Source of the DNA: Chlorobiota bacterium
GTDB lineage: Bacteria > Bacteroidota > Ignavibacteria > OLB7
Length of the DNA stretch: 64,000 nucleotides
NCBI GenBank assembly: GCA_028287785.1
Contig: JAQBOZ010000007.1
Location: 335,393-399,392 of the forward strand
Direction: 5' to 3'
The notes below the pieces were generated by a model. It was given only the letters and a program-made list of their open reading frames with translations, made no database searches and was not told where the DNA came from. A program made the position numbers and the translations under genes. Of the stretch, positions 36,662-46,826 are shown piece after piece. The first letter of the stretch is position 1. Every line of letters begins with the position of its first letter.

Positions 36662-38023
36662 CTATCGCATCACCGTCACCGTTCCGGTCATGGTCCGATC
36701 CGGCATCCGAAGCGTATAGAAGTAGACGCCGGCGGGAAGATCGCCCATCTCGACCGGCTGCGTATGGCGTCCCGGCGAAAGCTCACCATGAAAGAGCGTG
36801 CGGAGATTGCGGCCAAGCTGGTCCGCCAGTGTGAGCGTGGCGGGCCCGCCGTGCGGCGCATCGTAGGTAATCGTTGCAACGGAGCCGCAGGGATTCGGCG
36901 CCGCGGTGATCCCTGCGGTCGCGCGCAATGCGGCCCCTTCATCAGCGCCGGCCGATGCGGGCATGTTCCAGATCTTCGCCGTGCTGTCGTAGCTGGAGGT
37001 CACAACCCGCAATCCGGATGGGTCGAAGATGGCTGAGTTGACCCGCTTGGAATGAGCAAAGACGGCGATGACCGTTCCCGTCTCCATCTCCCAGACAATC
37101 GCATTGCCGTCGAAGCCGGAGGAGACGACATAGCGGTTGTTCGGGCTCAGGCCTGCGCTGGTCACCCGGTTGGTATGCCCGCGGAAGGTCCGTATCAGGC
37201 TTCCATCTGCCATGTTCCAGACACGGACGGTGCTGTCGAAGCCTGGCGTGACCAGACGGGTTCCGCTCGCATTGAAGACCGGGGGGCCCACACGATTTGT
37301 ATGCCCCACCAGATTGAATCTCAGATTGCCGGTCTTCACATCCCAGATCCTGGCCGTTGAATCGAAGCTGCTGGTTGCCAGAAGGCTCCCATTCGGGCTG
37401 AACACCACGCTGGTGAGCGGAGCGATATGCCCTCTCAGCGTGTGCAGCAGCTCGCCGGTTTCCGCATTCCAGATCTTCGCGGTGCTGTCGACCGAAGCCG
37501 TGGCGACCAGCGAGCCATCATTGCTGTAGGCGACCGTGAAGACGGTCTGGATATGTCCCGAAAGCGTCCGAATGAGACTGCCGGTCCCAACATCCCAGAT
37601 TTTCGCCGTGGAATCGAAGCTGCCGGTGATGATGCGCGCGCCATCCGGGCTGAACGCGGCGGACCTGATGCGGAGATGATGACCGTTCAACGGATGAAGC
37701 AGCTCGCCGGTGGCGGCATTCCAGATGCGGAGCGTGGTATCATAGCCGATCATGGCGACCTTCGAGCCATCGGGGCTGTAGATGGCGTTGTAGACCCCCT
37801 CCCCCGGATGCTGGAGCAGATGGACCTGGGCGCCGGTGGAGGCATCCCAGATCCTGGCGGTGCCATCGTTGGCGGAGGTCAGCACGTATTTGCCGTCCGG
37901 GCTGAAGTAGGCGAAGTTGAGGATCTCGGTATGGCCGGAAAGAGTGATCTGAGCCGATACGGGGATGCACAGTCCCATCAGCCCGATGGCGGCAATCAGG
38001 AAAGCGCGGGTGAGAATGCGCAT
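36662..38023 (-). CDS. Secreted WD40 beta-propeller protein with T9SS sorting domain
   Basis: A 453-residue protein. The start at 38023 gives a signal peptide (RAFLIAAIGLMGLCIPVSAQ). Eight WD40 repeats fill about residues 27-355; each ends in a motif such as TARIWDAS, TLRIWNAA, TAKIWDVG, TVRVWNMA or TAKIWNMP, and most begin with a GH dipeptide. A T9SS domain follows: ITAAPNPCGSVATITY, LADQLGRNLRTLFHG and LPAGVYFYTLRMPD, ending TVTVMR. WD40 propellers are usually cytoplasmic scaffolds; export to the surface is unusual. It lies convergent to one ASH-type gene and divergent from the other. Confidence 0.9.
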   Translation of the reverse strand: MRILTRAFLIAAIGLMGLCIPVSAQITLSGHTEILNFAYFSPDGKYVLTSANDGTARIWDASTGAQVHLLQHPGEGVYNAIYSPDGSKVAMIGYDTTLRIWNAATGELLHPLNGHHLRIRSAAFSPDGARIITGSFDSTAKIWDVGTGSLIRTLSGHIQTVFTVAYSNDGSLVATASVDSTAKIWNAETGELLHTLRGHIAPLTSVVFSPNGSLLATSSFDSTARIWDVKTGNLRFNLVGHTNRVGPPVFNASGTRLVTPGFDSTVRVWNMADGSLIRTFRGHTNRVTSAGLSPNNRYVVSSGFDGNAIVWEMETGTVIAVFAHSKRVNSAIFDPSGLRVVTSSYDSTAKIWNMPASAGADEGAALRATAGITAAPNPCGSVATITYDAPHGGPATLTLADQLGRNLRTLFHGELSPGRHTQPVEMGDLPAGVYFYTLRMPDRTMTGTVTVMR

Positions 38024-38678
38024 GCAAACACTCCATGTTGGATTGAGAAGGGCTTTCCCGGGAGTCCGGTCGGCAGATTTCAGCCATTTCGCGACACTGC
38101 AGGAACCGATCCCGGCGGGAGGCGATAAAGTTAGCATATCCGTCCGATAGAAGCTCAACGGGGCCGGCGGGCGCTATTTCCCCGAAACGCAATCGAGCTC
38201 CCCCGGAGGAAAAGGGTGGTCGAACACTATTCCGGATTGTAACTATTTTGAATCAAAAGAATTCCCTACATTGAATTCCGTTATGCATTTCAAACCTTGT
38301 CATGAATATCATGGTGGATTTGAAATGTTTTTGTGTCCCTACTCCCAGATGCCGTGCCCGCAGACGGCCTATTCAGAGCCCCCCTTCAGCCGGGACCGTG
38401 GCCCTCGATGCCCCCTCATCGATCGCGGTTTTTCAGTTCTTTGAACTGCAGGTTTCCCCTCGTCCGACAATAGCGCCATCGTGGTTCAAGCGCGGATAAA
38501 CGATCTTCGCGGGTTGGATTGAACACGGTTGGACAAGGCGCTTCGCGATGCTTTCCTCGTGGTGGATCTGCCTGTAACTTCAGCTTCGGTATCGGCGTCC
38601 CTCACGTTCCCGAATCCGTTAGTCTTCAATCGTTAACAACCCCTATATATCATTCCATCCCCAAAGGGCGGATTTATC
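38024..38678. other. Divergent intergenic region, WD40 gene / second ASH-type gene
   Basis: 655 bases, AT-rich in the part 38220-38330. A Bacteroidota-like promoter on the plus strand may be TTTTG (38246-38250) with TACATTG (38267-38273); this would leave a leader of about 400 bases. The start of the second paralogue at 38679 has AAGGGCGG upstream as a weak ribosome site. No convincing gene is seen. Confidence 0.35.
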
Positions 38679-41600
38679 ATGAGACGAACGTACACCCTGC
38701 TATTACTCGCGTTGCTGGCATTAGCCATGCCGGCGACACAATTGTGGAGCCAGCCTCTGCAATACGTCATGACGGTCGGAACCGGCTCGGCGAACTCGAT
38801 GACCGGAGCTACCATACTCATCCAGAACACGCGGTCAGGACGGTGGAACAGTGGATTCCAGGACCGGGTCTTCAACATCCCCATTGGCTTCACCTTTAAC
38901 TTCGATGGCGTCGGGTACAGCAGCCTCTGGGCATGCACCGACGGCATCATCACCCTTGGAAGCTCTCCGATCAGCGATGGCGGGCACACCATGACCGGCC
39001 GTGGCGCCACCAGCTATCCGCTGATCGCGCCATTCTGGCAGCAGCTTATCCTTTCCGGCACCTCGGCGAACCTCTGCCGCGTAAGCCCGATGCTCTCCTA
39101 TATCACGACCGGCACCGCTCCGAATCGCGTGCTGACCATCGAGTGGCACGATGTGGAGCTGGGTGGATCGCCGGGCACTCCCGCCCAGGGCGCCAACGGA
39201 TCGTGGAGCACCTTTCAGGTTCGTCTGTACGAGACCACCTCGAGGATCGAGTTCTTCTACAAGACGATGAACCCGTCGGCGCTTGCCTGCTCGCCATATA
39301 ATGGCAACAGGTACAACACGGCGGCCACCATCGGTCTCGCGCAGTCGCCCAGCCGTTATCTCAGCGTCTCGCTGGCATCCGGCTCCCCGGTGGCAAGCAC
39401 TACAACGGTGAACGACAACAACAACGTGCAGGCGAACCGGATCAACGCCAACGATATCTACACGTTTACCCCCTGTGCCCTTACGATTACCGGCATCACG
39501 GGCCCGAACAATGGCGCTCCCGCCACGCAGTTGAACAATGGCGATGTCCTGTTGAGCGGTGCGAGCGTCCCAGTCGGCAGCTCCAAGGTCTTCAAGCCAT
39601 TCTTCGCCAAGATGACCGACGCATCGTGCAACCGCACCTATACGATGACCATCACCGGCCCGGCCGCCGCCGATTACTACTTCGGCACCCCGGGAACGCA
39701 GACAGTCAGCCGTTCGCTCAACGGCGGGATCATCGATACAACGGCGCTTACCTTCAGGCCGACCGCGGGCGGCCCGCGCAGCGCCACGCTGACGATTACC
39801 GATCCCAGTGGATTCAGCCGCACGCTTGCACTTGGCGGCAGCGCCCCGTTTGTCAACTATACCGGCAATCTGGCTCAGGGCGCGCAGACAGTAACGATGA
39901 CATCGGGCGATACGCTGTTCCTTGGAACGGCCGTCCCCCGGTTCTCCACGCAGAACTTCCAGCCGTTTACCCTGACCAACATCGGAGCATCGGCACAGCC
40001 GATTTCCTACTCGCTTGTCGGCGGCGCCGGCCAGTATTCCATCAGCGCACCGCAGACGCCGCTCGCCGGCGGCGCGTCGACCACGCCGACCATCACCTTC
40101 AGCCCTGTTGGATACGGTGTTCAGCCGGCCAAGCTGACGGTAACGGCGGCCGGAACCGAGATTCGCACTTTCGTCCTCTACGCCATCTCGGCGGCGCCGG
40201 GCGGAACGTTCATTCTCAACTCCTCGTCCACAACGCTCGATTCGAACGCGGTCCTCTTCAACAACCAGTACTCCTGCGTTGGCGAGGTTCCGTTCTCCTA
40301 TCCGGTGACGGTGACCAACGTTGGATACGGCCCGTTCCTGATCAACAGCATCGAGGCCTACATCACCGATACCACGTATCGCCAGGGAACGCCATCGTAC
40401 CCGCTGCTTCGTGATGCAAACGGCAGGCTGGTGCGTATCAACGATTATATTATCACCGATCAGCCGCTTACCGGCCCGTACACGCCGGCTCAGCTCCCGA
40501 CGTTCCCGATTTCGGTTCCCCAGGGTTCGACGAAGACCCTTTATATTACCTTCATCGGTGGCCGTCCGGAGAAGCGTTTCGCGCAGGTGGTGATCCGTAC
40601 CAACGGCCAGAACTCCAGCGGACGTGATACCAACGGCGTTCTTACCGAGGGCATTCTCAACTTCAGCGTCTACGGACGCGGGGTCGGGTCCAGGCTCTCG
40701 GACAACCTGACCGGCGGCCTGCCGAAGCCGATCGTCTACGCGACCACGAAGGTCGGCGATTCGACGAAGCTGGCCCTGACATTCGCAAACCCGGGACAGT
40801 GCAGCCTCCGGATCTCCATGGCGACTCTGGAGATCATCGCTGGTGACCGGAACGATTTCAAGATCGTGAAGCTTCCAACCACCGGCATCGATCCGGTGAC
40901 GAACGATCTTGTGATCGCGCCGAACACGACGAACAGCAGCATCGAGATCCTCTTCAAGCCGACCCAGGCCGGATCGCGCAGGGCCTCGCTCGTGCTTCGC
41001 ACAAACGATTCAACCGTCTTTATCCCCGGACAGACCGATCGCGGTGTCTACTACCTTGATCTGTTCGGCAAGAGCCCGACACTCCTGACGGCCAGCAACC
41101 TCGATCTTGGCTCCGCCCTGATCGGTGGCGGCCCGGCCGAGCAGCCGAGCGGCATTGTCCACCTGGAGAACACCGATAACCAGCCGGTCTCCATCGACCA
41201 GATTCAGATCACCGGTACCGACGCAGGCGATTTCGTCGCCGATCCGAACAAGGCATGGCCGACGCTGCCGAAGCTCCTTCTGCCGGGCGAACGGCTCGAT
41301 CTGGGCCTCGTCTTCGCTCCGGCGGCCGGAACTCCCGGACCGCGCACGGTCGTGGTGAAGTTCACCCTCTCCAGCGGTGATGTCGTCACCTCCGTCGTCA
41401 CCGGTGTTGCCGGAACGCGCGAGATCGTCGTCACGCCGTTGACCCTCAACTTCGATGCGAAGGTGAACGGCAGCGGCATCAACCGTCAGAGCGTCACGAT
41501 CACGAACACCGGAACGCTTCCGCTGACGCTGACTCAGCCGGTGCTCAGCGGCAACCCGAACAACGACTTCTCGATCGGCTCACTCCCGCGTCTGGTGCTG

Positions 41601-42104
41601 AATCCGGGGCAGAGCGAGTTTCTGGAAATCGCTTACAAGCCGCTCGCCAGGGGAGTGATCACCTCATCGCTGACCATCGGCAGCAATGCCGGGCCGAAGG
41701 TTGTAACGCTCAACGGCACGGCGCAGAAGGCACGCCTCGGCGATGACAACCCGACCCAGACCGCCGAGCGCAACAACGGCAACGATCCGATCCTCGTCGG
41801 CCTCGTCAATTCGAGCGGCATCGATGGCGAGGTTACAGCTGGTGGCGTCACGCTTCGTCAGAGCGTGCCGAACCCCGGCCAGGATCTTGTCTCGATCAGC
41901 TATAAACTCCCGGTTCGCGGCAATGTGCGCCTGGAGCTCTTCGACGGAAACGGCCACCTTGTCCGCGTTCTCGACGCCGGCATGCGTGACGCCGGTGAGA
42001 AGATGGTGAGCGTTGATGTCAGCCAGCTGGCAAGCGGCGTCTATCACTATCGCCTGACCGGCGCGGGACAGACGCTTAATCGCACGATGAACGTCGTCCG
42101 GTAA
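38679..42104 (+). CDS. Large T9SS surface protein with ASH/choice-of-anchor-D modules, paralogue 2
   Basis: A 1141-residue protein with signal peptide (TYTLLLLALLALAMPATQLWS). It has the same architecture as the gene at 33079: an N-terminal beta domain (IGFTFNFDGVGYSSL, LIAPFWQQL, NRVLTIEWHDVEL, IEFFYKTMNP), then ASH-like modules (PTITFSPVGYGVQ, IEILFKPTQAGSRRASL, ITNTGTLPLTLTQPVLSG), a linker and a T9SS domain (RQSVPNPGQDLVSISY, LASGVYHYRLTGAGQ, ending NVVR). Conserved blocks such as LDLGSALIGGGPAEQ match paralogue 1 (FGIALIGGGPAEQ). It has its own terminator, so it is transcribed as a single gene. Confidence 0.85.
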   Translation: MRRTYTLLLLALLALAMPATQLWSQPLQYVMTVGTGSANSMTGATILIQNTRSGRWNSGFQDRVFNIPIGFTFNFDGVGYSSLWACTDGIITLGSSPISDGGHTMTGRGATSYPLIAPFWQQLILSGTSANLCRVSPMLSYITTGTAPNRVLTIEWHDVELGGSPGTPAQGANGSWSTFQVRLYETTSRIEFFYKTMNPSALACSPYNGNRYNTAATIGLAQSPSRYLSVSLASGSPVASTTTVNDNNNVQANRINANDIYTFTPCALTITGITGPNNGAPATQLNNGDVLLSGASVPVGSSKVFKPFFAKMTDASCNRTYTMTITGPAAADYYFGTPGTQTVSRSLNGGIIDTTALTFRPTAGGPRSATLTITDPSGFSRTLALGGSAPFVNYTGNLAQGAQTVTMTSGDTLFLGTAVPRFSTQNFQPFTLTNIGASAQPISYSLVGGAGQYSISAPQTPLAGGASTTPTITFSPVGYGVQPAKLTVTAAGTEIRTFVLYAISAAPGGTFILNSSSTTLDSNAVLFNNQYSCVGEVPFSYPVTVTNVGYGPFLINSIEAYITDTTYRQGTPSYPLLRDANGRLVRINDYIITDQPLTGPYTPAQLPTFPISVPQGSTKTLYITFIGGRPEKRFAQVVIRTNGQNSSGRDTNGVLTEGILNFSVYGRGVGSRLSDNLTGGLPKPIVYATTKVGDSTKLALTFANPGQCSLRISMATLEIIAGDRNDFKIVKLPTTGIDPVTNDLVIAPNTTNSSIEILFKPTQAGSRRASLVLRTNDSTVFIPGQTDRGVYYLDLFGKSPTLLTASNLDLGSALIGGGPAEQPSGIVHLENTDNQPVSIDQIQITGTDAGDFVADPNKAWPTLPKLLLPGERLDLGLVFAPAAGTPGPRTVVVKFTLSSGDVVTSVVTGVAGTREIVVTPLTLNFDAKVNGSGINRQSVTITNTGTLPLTLTQPVLSGNPNNDFSIGSLPRLVLNPGQSEFLEIAYKPLARGVITSSLTIGSNAGPKVVTLNGTAQKARLGDDNPTQTAERNNGNDPILVGLVNSSGIDGEVTAGGVTLRQSVPNPGQDLVSISYKLPVRGNVRLELFDGNGHLVRVLDAGMRDAGEKMVSVDVSQLASGVYHYRLTGAGQTLNRTMNVVR

Positions 42105-42653
42105 TTCAGGCCGGTTATTCGCGCGATTTCACACGATATCAAAGGGCGGCTCCGAAAGGAGTCGCCCTTTTCATATCCACCAACGGACGCGGGAAACTTT
42201 TCAACGCCGGCTGTGTTTACATTCTTTGCGGATGCCTTGTTGCATTCCGTATATGAAGAAAACCCGATACGATGTGATGGCGCAAGCCTGTTTCATGCCG
42301 ATCCCCGCACTCGGGAGATCAGGAATTAGTTGAATATGCCAAGTTGTGAAGTTGTTTTATTTGATGATTGTTTTATACCTTAGCAAACATGGGAGCCCCC
42401 ATATCTCCCATGTTCCCGCGAGATTATCCATCCCGCTCTCGGGAATCCGTCTTTCTCCCATTGGATCAGAATCACAGTTTGCCTGGAAGAGATTCCATGA
42501 CAAACTGCGGCCGGTATCGAACAGTGAGGAATCGTGATAGGGCTAAAAGGATGGGACTGGATGACATCACCCTTTCCCCACTTCTACATTTTCCGCGAAA
42601 TTTCAAGAAAGTTCTCGTTTTCAGAAATATCCTTCAATTATTGGAGACAATTT
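42105..42653. other. Intergenic region between second and third ASH-type genes
   Basis: 549 bases: terminator at 42141-42171, then an AT-rich stretch around 42330-42400 (for example TGAAGTTGTTTTATTTGATG) that probably holds the promoter of the third gene. The exact promoter cannot be fixed. A 63-residue frame at 42346 has no protein features. Confidence 0.4.
42141..42171 (+). terminator. Rho-independent terminator
   Basis: AAAGGGCGGCTCC-GAAA-GGAGTCGCCCTTT followed by TTCAT; a 13-base stem with one G-T pair and a GNRA loop, 36 bases past the stop of the second ASH-type gene. Confidence 0.9.
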
Positions 42654-45600
42654 ATGAACCGGACTCTACATCGCACGATGAGGGCCATTTTCGGCGTCCT
42701 GACCGCCGTGCTGTTGCTGTCGGCCTCGGCGGCACAGGCTCAGATCACAACAGTCTCAGGGTACATCTTCTCGGCCGGTACTGGTAGTCCCACCGATATG
42801 ACCGGCGCGGTAACAGCCATCGGCACCAACTTCGATGACGGAGTTGTCGGGCCGTTGAACATCGGCTTCAGCTTCGTTTTCTGCGGAACAACCTATTCCC
42901 AGTTCTCCGTCAGCTCCAACGGCTATATGGGCCTTGGCGGAACCAATGCAAACAGCTATCTCTCCGGCTGCTTCAACAGCAGCTCCGTTGGCGTTCCCTA
43001 CATTGCCCCGTTCTGGCGCGATGAGTACACCGCAAACGGCGGCGTTACCTATATCGTGACCGGCACCGCCCCGAACCGTATTCTCACGGTTCAATGGAGC
43101 GTCAACGCCTGCTGCTCCGGTGGAGTTCCCGGCAGCCAGTATCAGGCCCGCCTCTACGAAGGCTCCAACAAATTCGATATGTGGTATGGTGCAGGAAATG
43201 TTTCCTGCGGAACGATTGGCGCCGCCGTCAACACAAGCAACTACGGCAGCGTCACGACCCCGAGCAGCATCAGCTACAGCTCGTGCAACTCGTGCAACAG
43301 CTACCCGGCCGTCAACACGGTCTTCTCCTTCAGCCAGTGCAACGTAACCTATACCGGTAATGTGGCTCAGGGCGGCACCGCCGCGATGAACAACGGAGAT
43401 ACCCTGCTGACGAGCCAGACCATCCAGCGTGGCAATGCGCCGACCTACCAGCCATTCACGATCAACGGACCGGGCTGCGGACCGACAGCGCTGAACTTTA
43501 CGATCACCGGCGCCGCCGCTGCTGATTACTCGATCAGCCCGACCAGCCAGACGATCTCCTCCGCCGCTCCCTTTACGCCGACGATCACCTTCAAGCCTGT
43601 CGGAGTCGGCAAGCGGCTGGCACTCCTGACGATCACGGGACCGGGCGTCAACCAGGTCTACTACCTGGGCGGCACGGCCACCCCGCGTATCACGTTTACC
43701 GGCAATATCGCACAGGGTGGATCCGCCACGATGGCAAACCGCGACAGCCTCATGAACAATGTGAGCGTCACCCGCGGCCAGTCCCAGGGCTTTACTCCGT
43801 TTACGTTGACCAACATCAACAACAACGCCGCGGCACCGGGCGCGGTGATCACCTACACGATCAAGGGCATCAGCGGCGGACAGTATTCGATCGCACCCTC
43901 CTCATCGACCCTGACGGCCGGGCAGACCGCCTCGCCGGTGATCACCTTCTCGCCAACCGGCGTCGGTCTGATCCTCGACTCGCTGATCGTCAATGCCGAA
44001 GGCGATATCCGTACCTACAGCCTGAAGGCGAATTCGATCGCACCGGGCGGCGACTTCCGCATCAATGGGGTGCCGCTTGATTCCAACTCCAACCTCTTCA
44101 ACAACCTTTACGGCTGCCTTGGAGAGGAAGCGGTAACCTATCCGATCGATATCACCAGCAATGGCTTCGGCGCTCCGCTGAACATCACGAGCGTCGAGTT
44201 CTACTCGATCGATACCACGTATCGCCAGGGACAGCCGAAGTATCCGTTCCTGCGTGATGCGTCGGGCAAGATCATCCCGTCGACCGACTATATCCTGACC
44301 CTCGCGCCGCCGGTGTTCCCGATCACCTCGCCGGCGAACACACTTACCCTGCCAGCCACATACCCAACCGGCACGGTGGTGCACGCCTATCTGACCTTCA
44401 TCGGCCAGCGGCCGGACAAGCGTTTCGCCAAGCTGGTTATCCGTACCAACGCGCAGAACTTCGCCAGTCGCGATACCAATGGTGTCCTGACACAGGGTCT
44501 GCTCTCGTTCGAGCTCTATGCTCGTGGCCGCAATGCCAGCCTTTCGGACAATGTGAATGGCGGCATTCCGAAGGCCGTCCAGTTCCCGAATACCAAGGTG
44601 GGTGAGTCGACGACCAGGAACCTCACGCTGGTGAACTCCGGCCCCTGCACGCTCCGCGTTTCGCTCAAGGATCTGGAGATCATCTCCGGCGACCAGAAGG
44701 AGTTCAAGATCATCAGCATGCCGACGACGGGCATCGATCCGAACACCAACGATCTGCTCCTTGCTCCGGGCGCGACCAACACCGGCATCGTGGTGAAGTT
44801 CACGCCGATTGAGGCAGGCTCGCGCCGCGCCACGATCGCCCTCTGGACGAACGATTCGACGGTGGTGATCCCCGGCCATACGCGCCGCGGTGTCTACTAC
44901 CTCGATCTCTACGGCTTCAGCCCGGCAATCCTGACGGCATCCAGCCTCGATCTCGGCACCGCCCTGATCGGTGGAACGGGCGTCGATCAGAATCATGGCG
45001 TGGTCAACCTTGAGAACACCTCGAACTCCATCCTGGATATCTCCAAGGTCATCTTCGACGGCACGGACTCGTCCGACTTCACGGTCGATCCGTCCCATCC
45101 GTGGCCGACGAACCTGACGCTTCAGCCGGGACAGCGCCTCGATCTGGGAGTGATCTTCTCCCCGACCAGCGGCACCCCTGGTCCGCGCACCATCAAGGTG
45201 AAGCTGATCCTCGCCAACGGCGATACGGTGGAAGCAGTCGTGACCGGCGTTGCCGGAACACGGACGGTTGAGACGAACCCGCAGTCGCTGACGTTCGACC
45301 TGAAGCTGGCCCGCGGCCAGTATGCACGGCAGACGGTGACGATTACGAACACCGGCACGATGGCGGTTACTCTGATCAAGCCGATCATCAGTGGTGCGGC
45401 GGCCAGCGATTTCACGACCGGAATGCTGCCGCGTCTCGAGCTTCAGCCGGGACAGAGCGAGTACCTGGAAGTGACCTATCATGCAACCGGTGCTGGAACC
45501 TCGGCAGCAACGCTGACGGTTGGTGGAAACCAGACGAACGGTCCCCGGATCGTGCTTCTGGGCGGAACGGCGACCAAGACCCGTCATGATGACGATATCC

Positions 45601-45968
45601 CGACGGCAATCACCGGAACGAACCAGGATGGCGTGATTCTGAGCCAGCAGAATGACGACAATCACAACCAGAGCGTGGCCGGTGCCGATGGCGAAGTCTC
45701 CACCGAAGGGATGGCACTTCGTCAGAACGTTCCGAACCCGACCCGTGGGGAGATGTCGATCTCCTATCGCCTCGCTGATCGCAGCAATGTCACTCTCTCG
45801 CTCTACGACGGAAACGGTCGCCTCGTGAAGGTGCTCGATGCCGGCATCCGTGGATCGGGCGAGCAGACCATCCGTGTCAACGTGAGCGATCTGCCGAACG
45901 GTGTGTATCACTACCGCCTGATGGCAAACGGTCGCGTGCTCGACCGCGCGATGCAGATTGTGAAGTAA
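42654..45968 (+). CDS. Large T9SS surface protein with ASH/choice-of-anchor-D modules, paralogue 3
   Basis: A 1104-residue protein starting at ATG 42654 (MNRTLHRTMRAIFG), which places a signal peptide (FGVLTAVLLLSASAAQAQ) at the N-terminus; the 40 residues upstream in frame are not part of it. The N-terminal beta domain has IGFSFVFCGTTYSQF and VPYIAPFWRDEY, and is richer in cysteine than in the paralogues (VNACCSGG, YSSCNSCNS, NVSCG). ASH modules (PTITFKPVGVGKR, VKFTPIEAGSRRATI) lead to a T9SS domain (RQNVPNPTRGEMSISY, LPNGVYHYRLMANGR, ending QIVK). The Asp/His/Asn-rich linker (QNDDNHNQS) precedes it. Confidence 0.85.
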   Translation: MNRTLHRTMRAIFGVLTAVLLLSASAAQAQITTVSGYIFSAGTGSPTDMTGAVTAIGTNFDDGVVGPLNIGFSFVFCGTTYSQFSVSSNGYMGLGGTNANSYLSGCFNSSSVGVPYIAPFWRDEYTANGGVTYIVTGTAPNRILTVQWSVNACCSGGVPGSQYQARLYEGSNKFDMWYGAGNVSCGTIGAAVNTSNYGSVTTPSSISYSSCNSCNSYPAVNTVFSFSQCNVTYTGNVAQGGTAAMNNGDTLLTSQTIQRGNAPTYQPFTINGPGCGPTALNFTITGAAAADYSISPTSQTISSAAPFTPTITFKPVGVGKRLALLTITGPGVNQVYYLGGTATPRITFTGNIAQGGSATMANRDSLMNNVSVTRGQSQGFTPFTLTNINNNAAAPGAVITYTIKGISGGQYSIAPSSSTLTAGQTASPVITFSPTGVGLILDSLIVNAEGDIRTYSLKANSIAPGGDFRINGVPLDSNSNLFNNLYGCLGEEAVTYPIDITSNGFGAPLNITSVEFYSIDTTYRQGQPKYPFLRDASGKIIPSTDYILTLAPPVFPITSPANTLTLPATYPTGTVVHAYLTFIGQRPDKRFAKLVIRTNAQNFASRDTNGVLTQGLLSFELYARGRNASLSDNVNGGIPKAVQFPNTKVGESTTRNLTLVNSGPCTLRVSLKDLEIISGDQKEFKIISMPTTGIDPNTNDLLLAPGATNTGIVVKFTPIEAGSRRATIALWTNDSTVVIPGHTRRGVYYLDLYGFSPAILTASSLDLGTALIGGTGVDQNHGVVNLENTSNSILDISKVIFDGTDSSDFTVDPSHPWPTNLTLQPGQRLDLGVIFSPTSGTPGPRTIKVKLILANGDTVEAVVTGVAGTRTVETNPQSLTFDLKLARGQYARQTVTITNTGTMAVTLIKPIISGAAASDFTTGMLPRLELQPGQSEYLEVTYHATGAGTSAATLTVGGNQTNGPRIVLLGGTATKTRHDDDIPTAITGTNQDGVILSQQNDDNHNQSVAGADGEVSTEGMALRQNVPNPTRGEMSISYRLADRSNVTLSLYDGNGRLVKVLDAGIRGSGEQTIRVNVSDLPNGVYHYRLMANGRVLDRAMQIVK

Positions 45969-45994
45969 CGCTGAATCACAATCTCACGTATTCT

Positions 45995-46033
45995 GGAAGA
46001 GGCGATCCTGAAAAGGATCGCCTCTTCCGTTTA
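45995..46033 (+). terminator. Rho-independent terminator
   Basis: GGAAGAGGCGATCC-TGAAAA-GGATCGCCTCTTCC followed by GTTTAT; a perfect 14-base stem after the third ASH-type gene. Confidence 0.88.
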
Positions 46034-46088
46034 TATTGCCCCCTCATGGCCGGATGATCGGCGTTGAACAATGCAGCGGAGATCGGAT

Positions 46089-46826
46089 ATGACAAAACTC
46101 AGCGTCAACGTGAACAAGGTGGCGACGCTTCGGAATACGCGCAACCTCGGCATTCCAGGCATCGTCCATGCCTCGCGACTCTGTCTGGATGCCGGAGCGC
46201 ACGGCATCACTGTCCATCCCCGGCCGGATGCCCGCCATATCCGCCCGTCCGATGTGTATGAAGTTGCCGCGATGCTGAAGGAGTATCCGGAGGCGGAGTA
46301 TAATATCGAGGGGAACCCCTTTCCCGATTACATGGAGTATGCCCGCGTGCTCCGCCCGGCTCAATGCACGCTGGTCCCCGATGCTCACGATGCGTTTACC
46401 AGCAACGAGGGGTGGAATCTGGAGAGGGAGGGCGAACGCCTGCGGCCGATCATCGCCACGCTCAAAAGCTACGGCTGCCGCGTAAGCCTTTTCATGGACG
46501 CCCTCACCCCGCATCTGGAGATCGCCGCGGAGCTTGGCGCCGATAGGATCGAGCTGTACACGGAGCCGTACGCCGCGGCGTTCGCGCAGGGGAATGGAGC
46601 GGCCGAAGTTGAACGTTTCGCTGAGACGGCGCGGGAGGCCGCGAAGCGCGGGCTGGGAATCAACGCCGGCCACGATCTGAATCTGGAGAATCTCCCCCTC
46701 TTCGCAGGCTCGCTGCCGGAGCTGCTGGAGGTGTCGATAGGCCATGCGCTGATTGCCGACGCGCTGGAGTTCGGCCTGGGGGATACGGTGCGGCGCTACC
46801 GTGCCGCGCTGACCGTGCGGGGCTGA
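46089..46826 (+). CDS. pdxJ: Pyridoxine 5'-phosphate synthase
   Basis: A 245-residue TIM-barrel protein, the usual length. ATG 46089 (MTKLSVNVNKVATLRN) is preferred over 46071 because GGAG at 46079 is well spaced and the N-terminus is canonical. Marks are GITVHPRPDARHI, YNIEGNPFPDYM, ECTLVPD-like CTLVPDAHDAFTSNEGW, ELGADRIELYTEPYA, GLGINAGHDLNLENL and SIGHALIADALEFGL. It joins 1-deoxyxylulose 5-phosphate with 3-amino-2-oxopropyl phosphate in vitamin B6 synthesis. It serves PLP enzymes such as the cysteine desulfurase nearby. Confidence 0.97.
   Translation: MTKLSVNVNKVATLRNTRNLGIPGIVHASRLCLDAGAHGITVHPRPDARHIRPSDVYEVAAMLKEYPEAEYNIEGNPFPDYMEYARVLRPAQCTLVPDAHDAFTSNEGWNLEREGERLRPIIATLKSYGCRVSLFMDALTPHLEIAAELGADRIELYTEPYAAAFAQGNGAAEVERFAETAREAAKRGLGINAGHDLNLENLPLFAGSLPELLEVSIGHALIADALEFGLGDTVRRYRAALTVRG

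Noticed and set aside
38302-38899. Short plus-strand frames (65 and 126 residues) before the second ASH-type gene
   Set aside because: The second overlaps the signal peptide region of the real gene in another frame; neither has protein-like features.
43902-45911. 669-residue frame antisense to the third ASH-type gene
   Set aside because: Arg-, His- and Asp-rich composition without domains; a shadow of the real gene.
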